From Microbacterium sp. cf332 (GTDB lineage: Bacteria; Actinomycetota; Actinomycetes; Actinomycetales; Microbacteriaceae): 64,000 nt of DNA. A program made the position numbers and the translations under genes. This document shows positions 1 to 8,848 of the stretch, in pieces; position 1 is the stretch's first letter, and the number at the start of each line of letters is the position of its first letter. The DNA lies in NCBI RefSeq assembly GCF_900102175.1, contig NZ_FNKN01000002.1, positions 310,001-374,000 on the forward strand, written 5' to 3'. The notes beneath the pieces were generated by a model, which made no database searches, was not told where the DNA came from, and saw nothing but the letters and a program-made list of their open reading frames with translations.

Positions 1-1155
1 GGTTGGACGGGTGACGGCATGGTCGGCGCCCGGATGATGCTCCAGAACCTCGACACGCACGAGCTGCTGGCCAAGTGGTCGTCCGACATCGCGCACTCGC
101 GCCATGGCGTGGGCGCCCCGCAGGTGATCGTCCCGCACGGCGGCTGGCGCATGGACTGGTCCCCCGCGCCGACCTGGCATTCGGCGCTCCTGCTCGTGCC
201 GTGGGAGGTGCATCTGCAGCGCGGCGACCGCGACGTGCTCGCCGCCGTCTGGCCCGACGCCCGCGACTACCTCCGTTTCGAGATCGATCGTTCGGCGGAC
301 GGCATCGCCGAGACGACGCTCGGCGACTGGGTGGCGCCCGACACGGATGCCGGGGGCGGCAACCCGCCCGAGGATGCCCGCGTCGCGGCCACGGCGTTCC
401 TCATCGCGATGTGCGACGCGGCCGCGCGGTTCGCGATCGAGCTCGGCGAGCCGGCGGACGAATGGCTCGACGCGGCGCAGCGCAGCCGTGACGCATTCGT
501 CGGCACCTTCTGGGATGCCGAGCGCGCCGAGGTGCGGGGCGTCGGCGACGACGGGTACCGGCAGGCGCACGCCGTGCTCGCCCTCGCGTTCGACATCCTG
601 CCCGAGGAGGCCCGCCGGCCCGCGGCCGATCGTCTCGCGGCCGACGTGCGCGACCGGGACGACCACCTGTGGACGGGGGCGCTCGCGACGAAGCACATCC
701 TGCCGGTGCTCACCCGGTTCGGTCACGCGGATGCCGCCGTCGCCGTCGCGACGCAGACGACGTTCCCCAGCTGGGGCCACTGGGTCGAGCTCGGTGCCAC
801 GTCGCTCTGGGAGCACTGGAAGCCCGAGTCACGATCGCGCGGGCACTACTTCCTCGGCACGATCGACGACTGGCTCTACGCAGACGTCGCGGGCCTGCGG
901 CCACTCGCCCCGGGCTGGCGGCGTGCCCGCATCGAGCCCGGCGTCACGGCGACGTCGCTGACCGGCGCCCACGGCGCGGTGCGAACGCCCTACGGCGACC
1001 TCGCGGTGCGGTGGCGGCGCGGCGGTCCGGATCTGGCCGACGACGAGATCGAGCTCACGTGCGAGGTGCCCGTCGGCATCACGGCCGAGATCGTGCTGCC
1101 CGGCGCGCGACGGGAGGTCGGCTCGGGCATGCACACGCTGCGCGCGCGGACCTGA
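1..1155 (+). CDS. Alpha-L-rhamnosidase-like GH78 protein, C-terminal part (5' truncated)
   Basis: The reading frame is open from base 1, so the gene starts upstream of the window; 384 residues are visible. It opens with GWTGDG, which in GH78 rhamnosidases directly follows the catalytic general-acid region of the (alpha/alpha)6 barrel. Further family-like stretches are SLWEHWKP (about residue 270) and the C-terminal beta-sandwich around LRPLAPGWRRARIEPGV. The expected reaction is release of terminal alpha-L-rhamnose from oligosaccharides or glycosides. It lies next to an SDR, an RpiR regulator and a beta-mannosidase, consistent with glycan breakdown. GH78 is the best fit; another (alpha/alpha)6 family is possible because the N-terminal domains cannot be seen. 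Confidence 0.8.
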   Translation, partial: GWTGDGMVGARMMLQNLDTHELLAKWSSDIAHSRHGVGAPQVIVPHGGWRMDWSPAPTWHSALLLVPWEVHLQRGDRDVLAAVWPDARDYLRFEIDRSADGIAETTLGDWVAPDTDAGGGNPPEDARVAATAFLIAMCDAAARFAIELGEPADEWLDAAQRSRDAFVGTFWDAERAEVRGVGDDGYRQAHAVLALAFDILPEEARRPAADRLAADVRDRDDHLWTGALATKHILPVLTRFGHADAAVAVATQTTFPSWGHWVELGATSLWEHWKPESRSRGHYFLGTIDDWLYADVAGLRPLAPGWRRARIEPGVTATSLTGAHGAVRTPYGDLAVRWRRGGPDLADDEIELTCEVPVGITAEIVLPGARREVGSGMHTLRART

Positions 1156-1168
1156 GCCGCCCGGTCCG

Positions 1169-1921
1169 TCACCAGGCCGAGTAGCCCCCGTCGGCGAGCA
1201 CGATCGATCCCGTCAGGTACGACGCGGCGTCCGAGGCGAGGAAGGCGACGAGCGAGGCGACCTCCTCCGGCGCACCGAGCCGCTGCATGGGCGTGCGGCG
1301 GATCCAGTCGTCCCACCATTCGCCCGGCACGCCGTCCTTCGTGAGGTCGGTGCCGATGTAGCCCGGCGCGACGGCGTTGACGCGGATGCCGGCGTCGACG
1401 TACTCCACGGCGAGCGACTTCACGGCCAGGTGCACCGCGCCCTTCGACGCGTTGTAGGCGGCCTGCCGTTGCGGCGCGTTGGCGAGCTCTCCCGACATCG
1501 AGCCGATGGCGATGATCGAGGCGCCGCGCGTCATGTGACGGGCGGCCTCGCGGGCGCACCAGAACGTGCCCGTCGCGTTCACAGCGAGCACGGCGTCCCA
1601 CGCCTCGCGCGAGATCTCGGCCGACGGCTGGTGGTTGGCGATGCCCGCCGAGGTCACGAGGATGTCGAGGCGCCCGTGGCGGTCGGCGACCTCGGCGAAG
1701 ACCCCCGCGACACCCGCGGCGTCGGTGACGTCGAGATGCACGTACTCGACTCCCCCGTCGAACGACTCCGCCGCGGCGCGACCGACGTCGTCGAGGAGAT
1801 CGGCGATGACGACGGTCGCTCCGAACTCGCGCAGCGCCGTGACGCAGGCGAGTCCGATGCCCCGGGATCCGCCGGTGACGACGGCTACTCTGCCGCCCAG
1901 TTCGAGCCGTTCGCGGTACAT
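1169..1921 (-). CDS. SDR-family oxidoreductase
   Basis: A 250-residue classical short-chain dehydrogenase/reductase. TGGSRGIG near residue 16 is the dinucleotide-binding glycine motif, NATGTF and the catalytic YNASK (about residue 155) follow, and the C-terminus DGGYSAW is typical. I chose the ATG at 1921 over an upstream in-frame start because homology begins there (MYRERLELGG) and the extra N-terminus is proline-rich and unlike the family. It is divergent from the RpiR regulator, with the palindrome at 1955-1969 between them. The likely role is NAD(P)-dependent oxidation of a sugar, sugar acid or polyol. The substrate cannot be read from the sequence. Confidence 0.88.
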   Translation of the reverse strand: MYRERLELGGRVAVVTGGSRGIGLACVTALREFGATVVIADLLDDVGRAAAESFDGGVEYVHLDVTDAAGVAGVFAEVADRHGRLDILVTSAGIANHQPSAEISREAWDAVLAVNATGTFWCAREAARHMTRGASIIAIGSMSGELANAPQRQAAYNASKGAVHLAVKSLAVEYVDAGIRVNAVAPGYIGTDLTKDGVPGEWWDDWIRRTPMQRLGAPEEVASLVAFLASDAASYLTGSIVLADGGYSAW

Positions 1922-1954
1922 CTCTGTGCCCTTCGGAGGTGGTGGGGTAGGATT

Positions 1955-1969
1955 TGTAGCGATACTACA
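1955..1969. promoter_or_regulatory. Putative RpiR operator, site A
   Basis: The perfect inverted repeat TGTAGCGATACTACA (5-5-5) lies between the SDR and the RpiR gene, 14 bp before the GTG start of the regulator. The core GTAGYNNNACTAC recurs at four other promoter regions in this locus (7407, 7481, 20920, 21004). A TAGGAT hexamer at 1948-1953 could be the -10 of the regulator, putting the palindrome at its transcription start. This suggests autorepression. Confidence 0.7.
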
Positions 1970-1983
1970 TGGAGGGGGGATCC

Positions 1984-2946
1984 GTGACCACGGACACCGC
2001 ACCCGGCGCATCCGGCACCACCGCAGCGCCCGCCGAGGACTCGAGCGACACGCTCCTCGAGCGCATCACCCGGCAGCTGCCGAGTCTGCGACGCTCCGAG
2101 CAGCGCGTCGCCGCGATCGTGCTCGACAACCCCGTCGGGGCGGTGCAGTTCACGATGGCGGGGCTCGCCGAGGCCGCCGAGGTCAGCGAACCGACGGTCA
2201 TGCGCTTCTGCGCGTCGGTGGGCTGCGAGGGCTTCCAGGACTTCCGCATCCAGCTCGCCCAGACCCTCGCCCTCGGGCTCCCCGTGACGCACTCGTCGAT
2301 CACCCCCGAGGACTCGAGCGCCGACCTGTCGGAGAAGATCTTCGATCACACGATCTCGAGCCTCGACCGGGCGCGGCGCACGCTCGACGCTGCCGCGGTC
2401 GAGGAGGCCATCGCGCTCATCCTCGGCGCATCCGACATCCTGTTCGTCGGCTTCGGCGCGAGCGGCATCATCGCTCAGGACGCGCAGCAGAAGTTCCCCC
2501 TGTTCGGCGTGCCCTGCCAGGCACCCGAGGACTTCCACCAGCAGTTCATCGCGGCGACCATGAGCGGACCCCGGTCGGTCACGGTCGCGATCTCGAACAC
2601 CGGCCACACCGAGCAGACGATGATCGTCGCCGAGGCTGCACGCAAGGCCGGCGCCACCGTGATCTCGATCACCGGCCGTCCGAGCCCCCTGTCCGACATC
2701 GCCGCCGTGCCGCTCATCGCGCGCACGTTCGAGGACACCGACGTCTACACGCCGTCGACGAGCCGCCTGGCGGGCCTCGTCGTCATCGACATCCTCGCGA
2801 CGGGCGTCGCGCTGCGGCGCAGCCCCGAGCACACCGCTGCGATCCGCCGCATGAAGAGCGAGCTCGCCTCGATGCGCCACCGTGGCGCCGAGGACGATCA
2901 GGCCGCGGACGGCGAGCGGACGTCGGACGGCGAGCGGGCCTCGTGA
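1984..2946 (+). CDS. MurR/RpiR-family transcriptional regulator with SIS domain
   Basis: About 320 residues. The N-terminal HTH_6 domain (roughly residues 20-95) contains SEQRVAAIVLDNP and the recognition helix VSEPTVMRFCASVG. A SIS sugar-phosphate-binding domain follows (roughly 125-265), with DILFVGFGASG and VAISNTGHTEQT. I prefer the GTG at 1984 to the ATG at 1969: GGAGGGGGG lies five bases before the GTG, and the ATG would sit inside the palindromic operator. The gene overlaps the next one by GTGA, so regulator, dehydrogenase and lactonase form one operon. Family members sense phosphorylated sugars. This one is the natural candidate to bind the five GTAGYNNNACTAC sites of the 1-24 kb locus. 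Confidence 0.92.
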   Translation: MTTDTAPGASGTTAAPAEDSSDTLLERITRQLPSLRRSEQRVAAIVLDNPVGAVQFTMAGLAEAAEVSEPTVMRFCASVGCEGFQDFRIQLAQTLALGLPVTHSSITPEDSSADLSEKIFDHTISSLDRARRTLDAAAVEEAIALILGASDILFVGFGASGIIAQDAQQKFPLFGVPCQAPEDFHQQFIAATMSGPRSVTVAISNTGHTEQTMIVAEAARKAGATVISITGRPSPLSDIAAVPLIARTFEDTDVYTPSTSRLAGLVVIDILATGVALRRSPEHTAAIRRMKSELASMRHRGAEDDQAADGERTSDGERAS

Positions 2947-3911
2947 CCGCCGAGCGTCCGCGTCGCGTGCTCGTCACCTCGCGGTCGTTCGGCAGCGGCG
3001 GCGTCGACCTCGCCGCCGAACTGGACGCCGCCGGCTACGAGGTCGTGCGTTCGGGTCCCGCCCACGACCTCGACGAGCTCGCGGTCCTGCTGCCCGGGGT
3101 CGACGGATGGATCGCGGGCACCGGTCCCGTCACGGCCGCCCACCTCGACCTCGCTCCCGACCTCCGGGTCGTCGCCCGATACGGCGTGGGGGTCGACAAG
3201 GTCGATGTGGCGGCGGCCGCGGCGCGCGGCGTCGTCGTCACCAACACCCCGGGCGCCAACTCCAGCGCGGTCGCCGAGCACACCGTCGCCCTCCTGCTCG
3301 CCGCCCTCCGCGGAGTGCCGGCCGCCGACCGCCGGGTGCGCGCCGGCGACTGGTCGGGCTGGCAGGCTCGCGAGCTGTCGGCGCTCACGGTGGGCGTGCT
3401 CGGACTCGGACGCATCGGGCGCCTGGTCATCGAGCGCCTCGGCGGATTCCGCCCGCGCGTGCTCGGCGCCGACCCCTGGGTACCGGCCGACGACCCGATC
3501 TTCGACGAGATCGAGCGCGCGTCCGCCGACGACCTCGCCCGATCGTGCGACGTCGTCACCCTGCACGCCCCGGGCGGGCAGACCGTCGTCGACGACGCCT
3601 GGCTCGCGGCATCCGACCGCCCCGTGTTGCTGGTCAACACCGCCCGTGCCGACCTCGTCGACGAGGACGCCGTCGCCGCCGCGCTGCGCTCCGGCCGCGT
3701 CTGTGCCTACGCCGCCGACACCCTCGCGACCGAGAACCACGGCGACGGGGCGTCACCCCTGCTCGCCCCCGACCTCGCCGATCGCGTCATCGTCACGCCG
3801 CACCTCGCAGCCCAGACGCGCGAAGGTGTCGACGGCATGGGAGGCATGGCCACCGCCGACCTCCGCGCCGTGCTCGAGGGCCGCGCGCCGCGGCATCCGG
3901 TCACGCCATGA
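2943..3911 (+). CDS. D-isomer-specific 2-hydroxyacid dehydrogenase (SerA/hydroxypyruvate reductase type)
   Basis: 322 residues. The Rossmann motif GVLGLGRIGR is near the middle. The catalytic Arg is in NTARADLVD, the Glu in ATENHG and the catalytic His in TPHLAAQT, so the Arg-Glu-His set of the family looks complete. There is no C-terminal ACT domain, unlike many biosynthetic 3-phosphoglycerate dehydrogenases, which favours a catabolic 2-ketoacid/2-hydroxyacid role. The GTG start overlaps the stop of the RpiR gene, and its own stop overlaps the next start (ATGA), so it is translationally coupled on both sides. It may interconvert a sugar-derived 2-keto acid and hydroxy acid; the substrate is unknown. 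Confidence 0.88.
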   Translation: MTAERPRRVLVTSRSFGSGGVDLAAELDAAGYEVVRSGPAHDLDELAVLLPGVDGWIAGTGPVTAAHLDLAPDLRVVARYGVGVDKVDVAAAAARGVVVTNTPGANSSAVAEHTVALLLAALRGVPAADRRVRAGDWSGWQARELSALTVGVLGLGRIGRLVIERLGGFRPRVLGADPWVPADDPIFDEIERASADDLARSCDVVTLHAPGGQTVVDDAWLAASDRPVLLVNTARADLVDEDAVAAALRSGRVCAYAADTLATENHGDGASPLLAPDLADRVIVTPHLAAQTREGVDGMGGMATADLRAVLEGRAPRHPVTP

Positions 3912-4897
3912 GCGGTGCCGCGACCGGGATGCGCGGGCAGGTCCGCACGGTGACGGGCGACGTCGAGCCCGACGCCCTCGGCACCGTGAACTACCACGAG
4001 CACCTCTTCCAGCGCTCCCCGCTGCTGCCCGGCGACGACCTCGACGACGAAGACGCCTCGGGGCGCGAAGCCGCAGAACTGCGGGAGTCCGGATTCGCCA
4101 CGCTCGTCGACGCGACCCCGCTCGGCCTGGGACGACGACCCGACGCGATCCGGCGGATCTCGCTCGCGACGGGCCTGACCGTCGTCATGACCACCGGCGC
4201 CCACCGGCGCGAGCACTACGCCGCGGATCACCCGCTGCTGACGGCGAGCGAGGACGACCTCGCGGCCGCATTCCTCCGCGATCTGACGGCGGGTGCGGCG
4301 GAGGGACTCGCGCCGGACGCCTCCGCCCCCGAGCCCGATCCGGAGGCGGGTCCGGAGGCCGCGCCGCGAGCCGGGGTGCTCAAGGTCGGGCTCGGCTACT
4401 GGCGCATCGACGACGCGGCCCGCCGGGCGATCAGCGCCGTCGGCGCCGCGCACCGTGACACCGGCGCCCCGGTGATGGTGCACCTCGAGCACGGCACGGC
4501 GGCCCACGAGGCCCTCGACGCCCTGACCGCCGTCGGCGTCGCCGCCGACCGGGTCGCGCTGGCCCACATCGATCGCAACCCCGACCCGGGGCTGCACGTA
4601 GAACTCGCGGCGCGCGGTGCGTTCCTCGGCTACGACGGCGCGGCGCGCGCTCGCGACTGGCCCGACTCGGTGCTGATCGACTGCCTCACCGAGGCCGCGC
4701 GGCGCGGCGGTGCCGACCGCGTGCTACTCGGGGGCGACGTCGCCCGCGCGACGCGTTACCGCGCCTACGGCGGCATCCCGGGCCTGCGCTACCTCGGCGA
4801 TCGCTTCGTGCCGCGCCTGCGCGACGCCGCCGGAGACGACGTCGTCGACCGCATCCTGCGACGGAACCCCGCCGCCTGGCTCGCCTGGCGCGTCTGA
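3908..4897 (+). CDS. Phosphotriesterase-family metal-dependent hydrolase (probable sugar lactonase)
   Basis: 329 residues. HEH at residues 30-32 follows NY near the N-terminus, as in PTE-family amidohydrolases. The likely carboxylated metal-bridging Lys is in GVLKVGLG, further metal ligands are the His residues in VMVHLEHG and LAHIDRNP, and the last Asp is in LLGGDVAR. A low-complexity Pro/Glu/Ala insert (about residues 133-156) precedes the Lys strand. Characterised bacterial relatives hydrolyse sugar lactones or phosphorylated sugar lactones rather than organophosphates. Its position after a dehydrogenase supports a lactonase step. Phosphotriesterase activity itself is unlikely in this setting. 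Confidence 0.85.
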   Translation: MSGAATGMRGQVRTVTGDVEPDALGTVNYHEHLFQRSPLLPGDDLDDEDASGREAAELRESGFATLVDATPLGLGRRPDAIRRISLATGLTVVMTTGAHRREHYAADHPLLTASEDDLAAAFLRDLTAGAAEGLAPDASAPEPDPEAGPEAAPRAGVLKVGLGYWRIDDAARRAISAVGAAHRDTGAPVMVHLEHGTAAHEALDALTAVGVAADRVALAHIDRNPDPGLHVELAARGAFLGYDGAARARDWPDSVLIDCLTEAARRGGADRVLLGGDVARATRYRAYGGIPGLRYLGDRFVPRLRDAAGDDVVDRILRRNPAAWLAWRV

Positions 4898-4927
4898 CGC
4901 GGGCGAGCCGGCAACGAAGCCGGTGCG

Positions 4928-7396
4928 TCAGGCGTCGACTCGGGCAGGGGTGAGATCGCCGGCCGAGCGGATGATGCCGGGTGCCGCGAAGGCCCCCGGA
5001 TCGATCCCGGCGCGAGCCGTGATCGTAAACGTCTCGCTCTCGCCCGCCAGCAGCGTCACGAGCCCGCGGTCGACGCGCGCGGCCGGATCGACCCGGTCGA
5101 CCTGCAGCGTGAGATCCTTCACGAGCGACCGCGCCGTGATGCGCACCTCGTAGCCGGCATCCGTCGCCCTGGTCGCCACCTCGAACCCGTCGGGCTCGAG
5201 AGCGAGCGCGGGGTCTTCGGCGAAGTACCAGAGCGCACGCTCACCGGTCGACAGCTCCGCCGAGACGAGCTCGCGGCCCGGATCCGATGCGGCCACGACC
5301 GTGTCGGGCACCGCCACCGTCATCGCCCGTCGCGGATCGACGCTCACCGTGACGCGCTCGTCGGCCGACACGGCGCCGTCGAAGCCGGTGCGCCGCAGCG
5401 TCAGAACGGCATCCCAGACGGCATCGGTGTCGTTGTGCAGCACGACCGCGAGCCCGTGCTCGCGCGGCTGGATCGTCACGAACCGGTCGGCGTACACGGC
5501 GCGCAGCGCGTGCCAGAGCGGTTTCCGGTGGCCGTGCCCGTCGACGGCGGCCCACGAGATGACCGGCCAGCAGTCGTTGAGCTGCCAGACGATCGCGCCC
5601 TGATTCAGCGGATGCAGCGACCGGAAGTGCTCGATACCGAACCGCACCGCGCGCGCCTGGTTGAGCTGCGTGGCCCAATGCCAGTCCTCGATCGTGCGGG
5701 GCGCGGCGATGTGGTCGCCGAGACCGCGTTCGAGCTTGCCATTGCCGTCCTGCGCCTTCTGGTGCACGAGCATGAGCGGGCCATACGGATCGGCGGGCTC
5801 GTCGTGCACGACGGAGAACAGGGTCGACCATGCCGGCGGCCCCTGGAAGCCGAACTCGGACACGAAACGCGGTCGGTACGTGCGGTAGACGTCGTAGTCG
5901 ACCTGATTCCAGACGTCCCAGATGTGCGTCGTGCCGTGCGCGGGATCGTTGGGGTGCACGTACGAGCTGAAGCCGTACGGGCTTCCGGGCGAATACGGCG
6001 TCGTGGGCGCGAGCTCGGCCACGATCTCGGGGAAGAGCCGCTGGTAGTAGCCGTCGCCCCACGTCGCACCGCGCAGCCGCGGCCGCCACTTCCAGTCGAC
6101 CCAGCCCCAGATGTTCTCGTTGCCGCCGTTCCAGATCACGAGGCTCGCGCGGCCGGTCAGGCGGGCGACGTTGTCGCGCGCCTCAGCGGCGAACTCGTCC
6201 CACAGCTCGGCGTCCTCGCTGTAGGCCGCGCAGGCGAGGAGGAAGTCCTGCCATACCAGGATGCCGCGCTCGTCGGCGAGATCGTAGAAGTCCTCCGACT
6301 CGTAGATGCCCCCGCCCCACACGCGCAGCAGGTTCATGTTCGCCTCGGCGGCGTCGTCGAAACGCTCGGCGAGCCGCTCGCGCGTCACGCGCGGGAAGAA
6401 GGTGTCCTCGGGGATCCAGTTCGCCCCCTTGATGAACACGGGACGCCCGTTGACGGCGAGCGCGAAGGGGCTGCCGTCCTCGTCGGCCTCGACGTCGAGC
6501 GTCACCGAGCGGAACCCGATGCGACGACGCGCCTCTCGCTCGCCCACCGCGACCCGCAGGTCGTAGAGCGGCTGGTCGCCGTAGCCCCGGGGCCACCACA
6601 GCTCGGCATCCGCGGCGCGCAGCGACAGCGTCGCGTTCACGTCACCGCGATCGACCGACGCGGTGACGCGCTCGCCCGCGACCTCGGTCGCGATCTCGTG
6701 GGCCCCCGCGCCGCCGCCGTCCGCGGCGGGCTGCTGCCACTCGAGCTCCACGTGCACGTCGACTCGGTGCGGGTCACCGTCGACGCCGACGACGGGACGC
6801 ACGCCTGCGATGCGGACGTCGCTCCAGCCCTCGATCCCGATGTCGCGCCAGATGCCGGCGGTGACGACCGCGGGACCCCAGTCCCACCCGAAATTGCACG
6901 CCGACTTCCGGATCGCGTTGAAGGGGTGCACGTACGAGTGCGGGCGCTCCCCGAGAACGGCCTCGCGCTCGCGGGCGTAGGCGATCGGCGACGAGAACTC
7001 GACGCGCAGCACGTTGTCGCCGGCGCGGAGCAGCTCACCGAGCCGCCACCGGTAGGTGCGGTGCTGATTGATGGTGCGTCCGAGCTCCCGCCCGTTCAGG
7101 ATGACGCGCGCGACGGTGTCGAGTCCCTGCGCGACGAGGTCGTGGACCGCCTCGCCGTCGTCCGACCAGGCGAAGGTCGTCTCGTACGCCCAGTCGGAGT
7201 GGCCGATCCATGCCAGCGCCGACTCGTTGTCGTCGACGTAGGGGTCGGGGATCAGGCCGGCGGCCAGCAGATCGGTGTGCACGACGCCGGGGACGGTGGC
7301 GGGGATGCTCGAACGGGTGGTCTCGGCGTAGGTCTCCGGCACGTCTCCAGCGACGTGCGTGAGGTGCCAGCCGGAATGCAGGGCATGGAAAGTCAC
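4928..7396 (-). CDS. Beta-mannosidase, glycoside hydrolase family 2
   Basis: 822 residues, the usual length for GH2 beta-mannosidases. The N-terminal sugar-binding sandwich starts at HSGWHLTHVAGD and includes WIGHSDWAYETTF. The TIM barrel carries LRVWGGGIYESEDFYDLAD. The acid/base Glu is in WNGGNENIWGW (about residue 427) and the nucleophile Glu in FVSEFGFQG (about 514). It should release beta-D-mannose from mannooligosaccharides. No signal peptide is evident, so it probably acts on imported sugars. The GTG at 7396 is the only sensible start, but its AGAGGGG motif touches the start codon; the mRNA may be leaderless or nearly so. Operator site B lies 11 bp upstream. Confidence 0.93.
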   Translation of the reverse strand: MTFHALHSGWHLTHVAGDVPETYAETTRSSIPATVPGVVHTDLLAAGLIPDPYVDDNESALAWIGHSDWAYETTFAWSDDGEAVHDLVAQGLDTVARVILNGRELGRTINQHRTYRWRLGELLRAGDNVLRVEFSSPIAYAREREAVLGERPHSYVHPFNAIRKSACNFGWDWGPAVVTAGIWRDIGIEGWSDVRIAGVRPVVGVDGDPHRVDVHVELEWQQPAADGGGAGAHEIATEVAGERVTASVDRGDVNATLSLRAADAELWWPRGYGDQPLYDLRVAVGEREARRRIGFRSVTLDVEADEDGSPFALAVNGRPVFIKGANWIPEDTFFPRVTRERLAERFDDAAEANMNLLRVWGGGIYESEDFYDLADERGILVWQDFLLACAAYSEDAELWDEFAAEARDNVARLTGRASLVIWNGGNENIWGWVDWKWRPRLRGATWGDGYYQRLFPEIVAELAPTTPYSPGSPYGFSSYVHPNDPAHGTTHIWDVWNQVDYDVYRTYRPRFVSEFGFQGPPAWSTLFSVVHDEPADPYGPLMLVHQKAQDGNGKLERGLGDHIAAPRTIEDWHWATQLNQARAVRFGIEHFRSLHPLNQGAIVWQLNDCWPVISWAAVDGHGHRKPLWHALRAVYADRFVTIQPREHGLAVVLHNDTDAVWDAVLTLRRTGFDGAVSADERVTVSVDPRRAMTVAVPDTVVAASDPGRELVSAELSTGERALWYFAEDPALALEPDGFEVATRATDAGYEVRITARSLVKDLTLQVDRVDPAARVDRGLVTLLAGESETFTITARAGIDPGAFAAPGIIRSAGDLTPARVDA

Positions 7397-7406
7397 CCCT
7401 CTAGAA

Positions 7407-7419
7407 GTAGCACAACTAC
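7407..7419. promoter_or_regulatory. Putative RpiR operator, site B
   Basis: GTAGCACAACTAC is a GTAG-N5-CTAC palindrome immediately upstream of the beta-mannosidase. Its start is 74 bp from that of site C, about seven helical turns, so a regulator could bridge both sites of this divergent promoter region. Confidence 0.68.
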
Positions 7420-7480
7420 CGGAAAATCGAGCGAAATCCGGCGCTCGGCGGTCTTCATTGCACCCCTACGGCCGATTCGC

Positions 7481-7493
7481 GTAGTATCACTAC
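7481..7493. promoter_or_regulatory. Putative RpiR operator, site C
   Basis: GTAGTATCACTAC is a GTAG-N5-CTAC palindrome 31 bp before the isomerase start. It contains TAGTAT, which resembles a -10 element, so binding would block the promoter of the seven-gene sugar operon. Confidence 0.68.
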
Positions 7494-7524
7494 CGATCCG
7501 AGACCCGGGTCGCAAGGAATGGAT

Positions 7525-8136
7525 GTGAGCATGTGCGCCGCTGCACGACCGGCTGAACCCGCCGCCCTCACCGTCGAGGCCCTCGCCGGTGCACTCACGG
7601 GGCCCACCGAGCGCTACGAGAAGCACCTCGCCGATCTGCGGGGGCTCTATCGGGACGCCGCCGCGTTCGACGCCGCCCTCGCGGCCGACGACGGCGCACC
7701 GGTGTACTGGGTCGACGGCAGCACCCCCGACACCGGACGCGGCGCCCTCACGATCGGCCTCAGCGTGCTGCGGCCCGGTCGCGTCGGCGCGGAGTTCGCG
7801 ATGACCCGCGGTCACCTGCACGCTCAGGCCGAGTTCGCGGAACTGTACTTCGGCATCGCCGGTTCGGGAGTCATGCTCCTCGACAGCGTCGACGGCGAAT
7901 CACGAGCGGTACCCATCACCCCCGGCGTCGCGGTCCACGTTCCCGGCGGGTGGGTGCACCGCAGCGTGAACGTCGGCGAGGAGCTGCTCGCGACCCTCTT
8001 CGCCTACGCCACCGAAGCGGGGCAGGACTACGGCATCATCGAACGCGCGGGCGGTATGAGCCAGCTCGTGGTCGCCGACGATGCCGGCGGCTGGACCACT
8101 CGTCGCAACCCGGATCACGGAGGCTACCGTGCCTGA
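7525..8136 (+). CDS. Cupin-type sugar-phosphate isomerase (archaeal-type glucose-6-phosphate isomerase family)
   Basis: About 203 residues of the metal-dependent cupin phosphoglucose isomerase family. The metal-site motif TRGHLHAQAEFAELY puts His97, His99 and nearby Glu residues in place, and a second conserved His is in VPGGWVHRSV. The family interconverts aldose and ketose phosphates. In this operon, ahead of a kinase and an aldolase, it may instead isomerise another sugar. AAGGA at 7514-7518 fits best with GTG at 7525; ATG at 7519 or 7531 are alternatives. It is the first gene of a seven-gene overlapping operon under operator site C. Confidence 0.85.
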   Translation: MSMCAAARPAEPAALTVEALAGALTGPTERYEKHLADLRGLYRDAAAFDAALAADDGAPVYWVDGSTPDTGRGALTIGLSVLRPGRVGAEFAMTRGHLHAQAEFAELYFGIAGSGVMLLDSVDGESRAVPITPGVAVHVPGGWVHRSVNVGEELLATLFAYATEAGQDYGIIERAGGMSQLVVADDAGGWTTRRNPDHGGYRA

Positions 8137-8848
8137 GACCACGACCGCAGCGGACGCCGAGGCCGTCCTGGGCGACCTCGCCGCCCACATAGACATCAGC
8201 TGCGTCCAGGCGCAGCACGCGCGCGCCGACATCGAGGAGCTCGCCCGCCGTGCCGCCGCCGGAGGATTCGTCAGCGCGCACGTGCTGCCGGGCTGGCTGC
8301 CGGTGATCCGCGATCTTCTCGCCGGTACCGGAGTGCTCGCGGGCTCGCCCGTCGGCTTCCCCAGCGGCGGCGCGACGACGGCGACCAAGGTCGCGGAGGC
8401 ACGCGAGCTGCTGCAGCTCGGCGCGCAGGAGCTCGACGTCGTCGTGGCGATCGGACGCCTGCGCTCGGGCGAGACCGGCTACGTGACCGATCAGCTCACC
8501 GCCGTCGCCGAGGTCGTCGACGGCCGGGTGCCGCTGCGCGCGATCCTCGAGGTCGGCCACCTCGACGAGACCGCGATCCGCCGGGGCGTGGACGCCGCCG
8601 TCGCGGCCGGCATCCCCTGGATCAAGACGGGCACCGGGTGGTCGGGACGCCCCACGACGATCGACCACATCCGGATCATCGCCGACCAGGTCGACGGCCG
8701 TGCCGCGATCAAGGCCGCCGGCGGCATCCGCGACATCGAGACGATTCGAGCCATGGCGGCCCTCGGGGTCACCCGGTTCGGCATGAACGCGGATTCGGCC
8801 GTCGCGGCGGTCGCGGCGGCGACGGACGCACGGGGAGACGACGCATGA
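8129..8848 (+). CDS. DeoC/LacD-like class I aldolase
   Basis: 239 residues, TIM-barrel DeoC family. SPVGFPSG follows the second strand as in deoxyribose-phosphate aldolase. The Schiff-base Lys is in IKTGTGW (Lys166), and the activating Lys is in AIKAAGGI (Lys195). The GTG start with GGAGG five bases upstream overlaps the isomerase gene by 8 bp. Nucleoside catabolism partners (deoA, deoB, cdd) are absent and a sugar kinase is present, so cleavage of a phosphorylated ketose is at least as likely as deoxyribose-5-phosphate cleavage. The family call is firm; the substrate is inferred. Confidence 0.85.
   Translation: MPETTTAADAEAVLGDLAAHIDISCVQAQHARADIEELARRAAAGGFVSAHVLPGWLPVIRDLLAGTGVLAGSPVGFPSGGATTATKVAEARELLQLGAQELDVVVAIGRLRSGETGYVTDQLTAVAEVVDGRVPLRAILEVGHLDETAIRRGVDAAVAAGIPWIKTGTGWSGRPTTIDHIRIIADQVDGRAAIKAAGGIRDIETIRAMAALGVTRFGMNADSAVAAVAAATDARGDDA

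Noticed and set aside
5435..7528. A 697-residue open frame on the plus strand opposite the beta-mannosidase
   Set aside because: It is antisense to a clear GH2 gene, is full of Arg, Val and Asp typical of GC-rich shadow frames, and shows no known motif.
8129..8848. Nucleoside-catabolic deoxyribose-phosphate aldolase (deoC)
   Set aside because: The fold is right but no deo partners are present, and the gene is embedded in a sugar kinase/isomerase operon, so the symbol was withheld.
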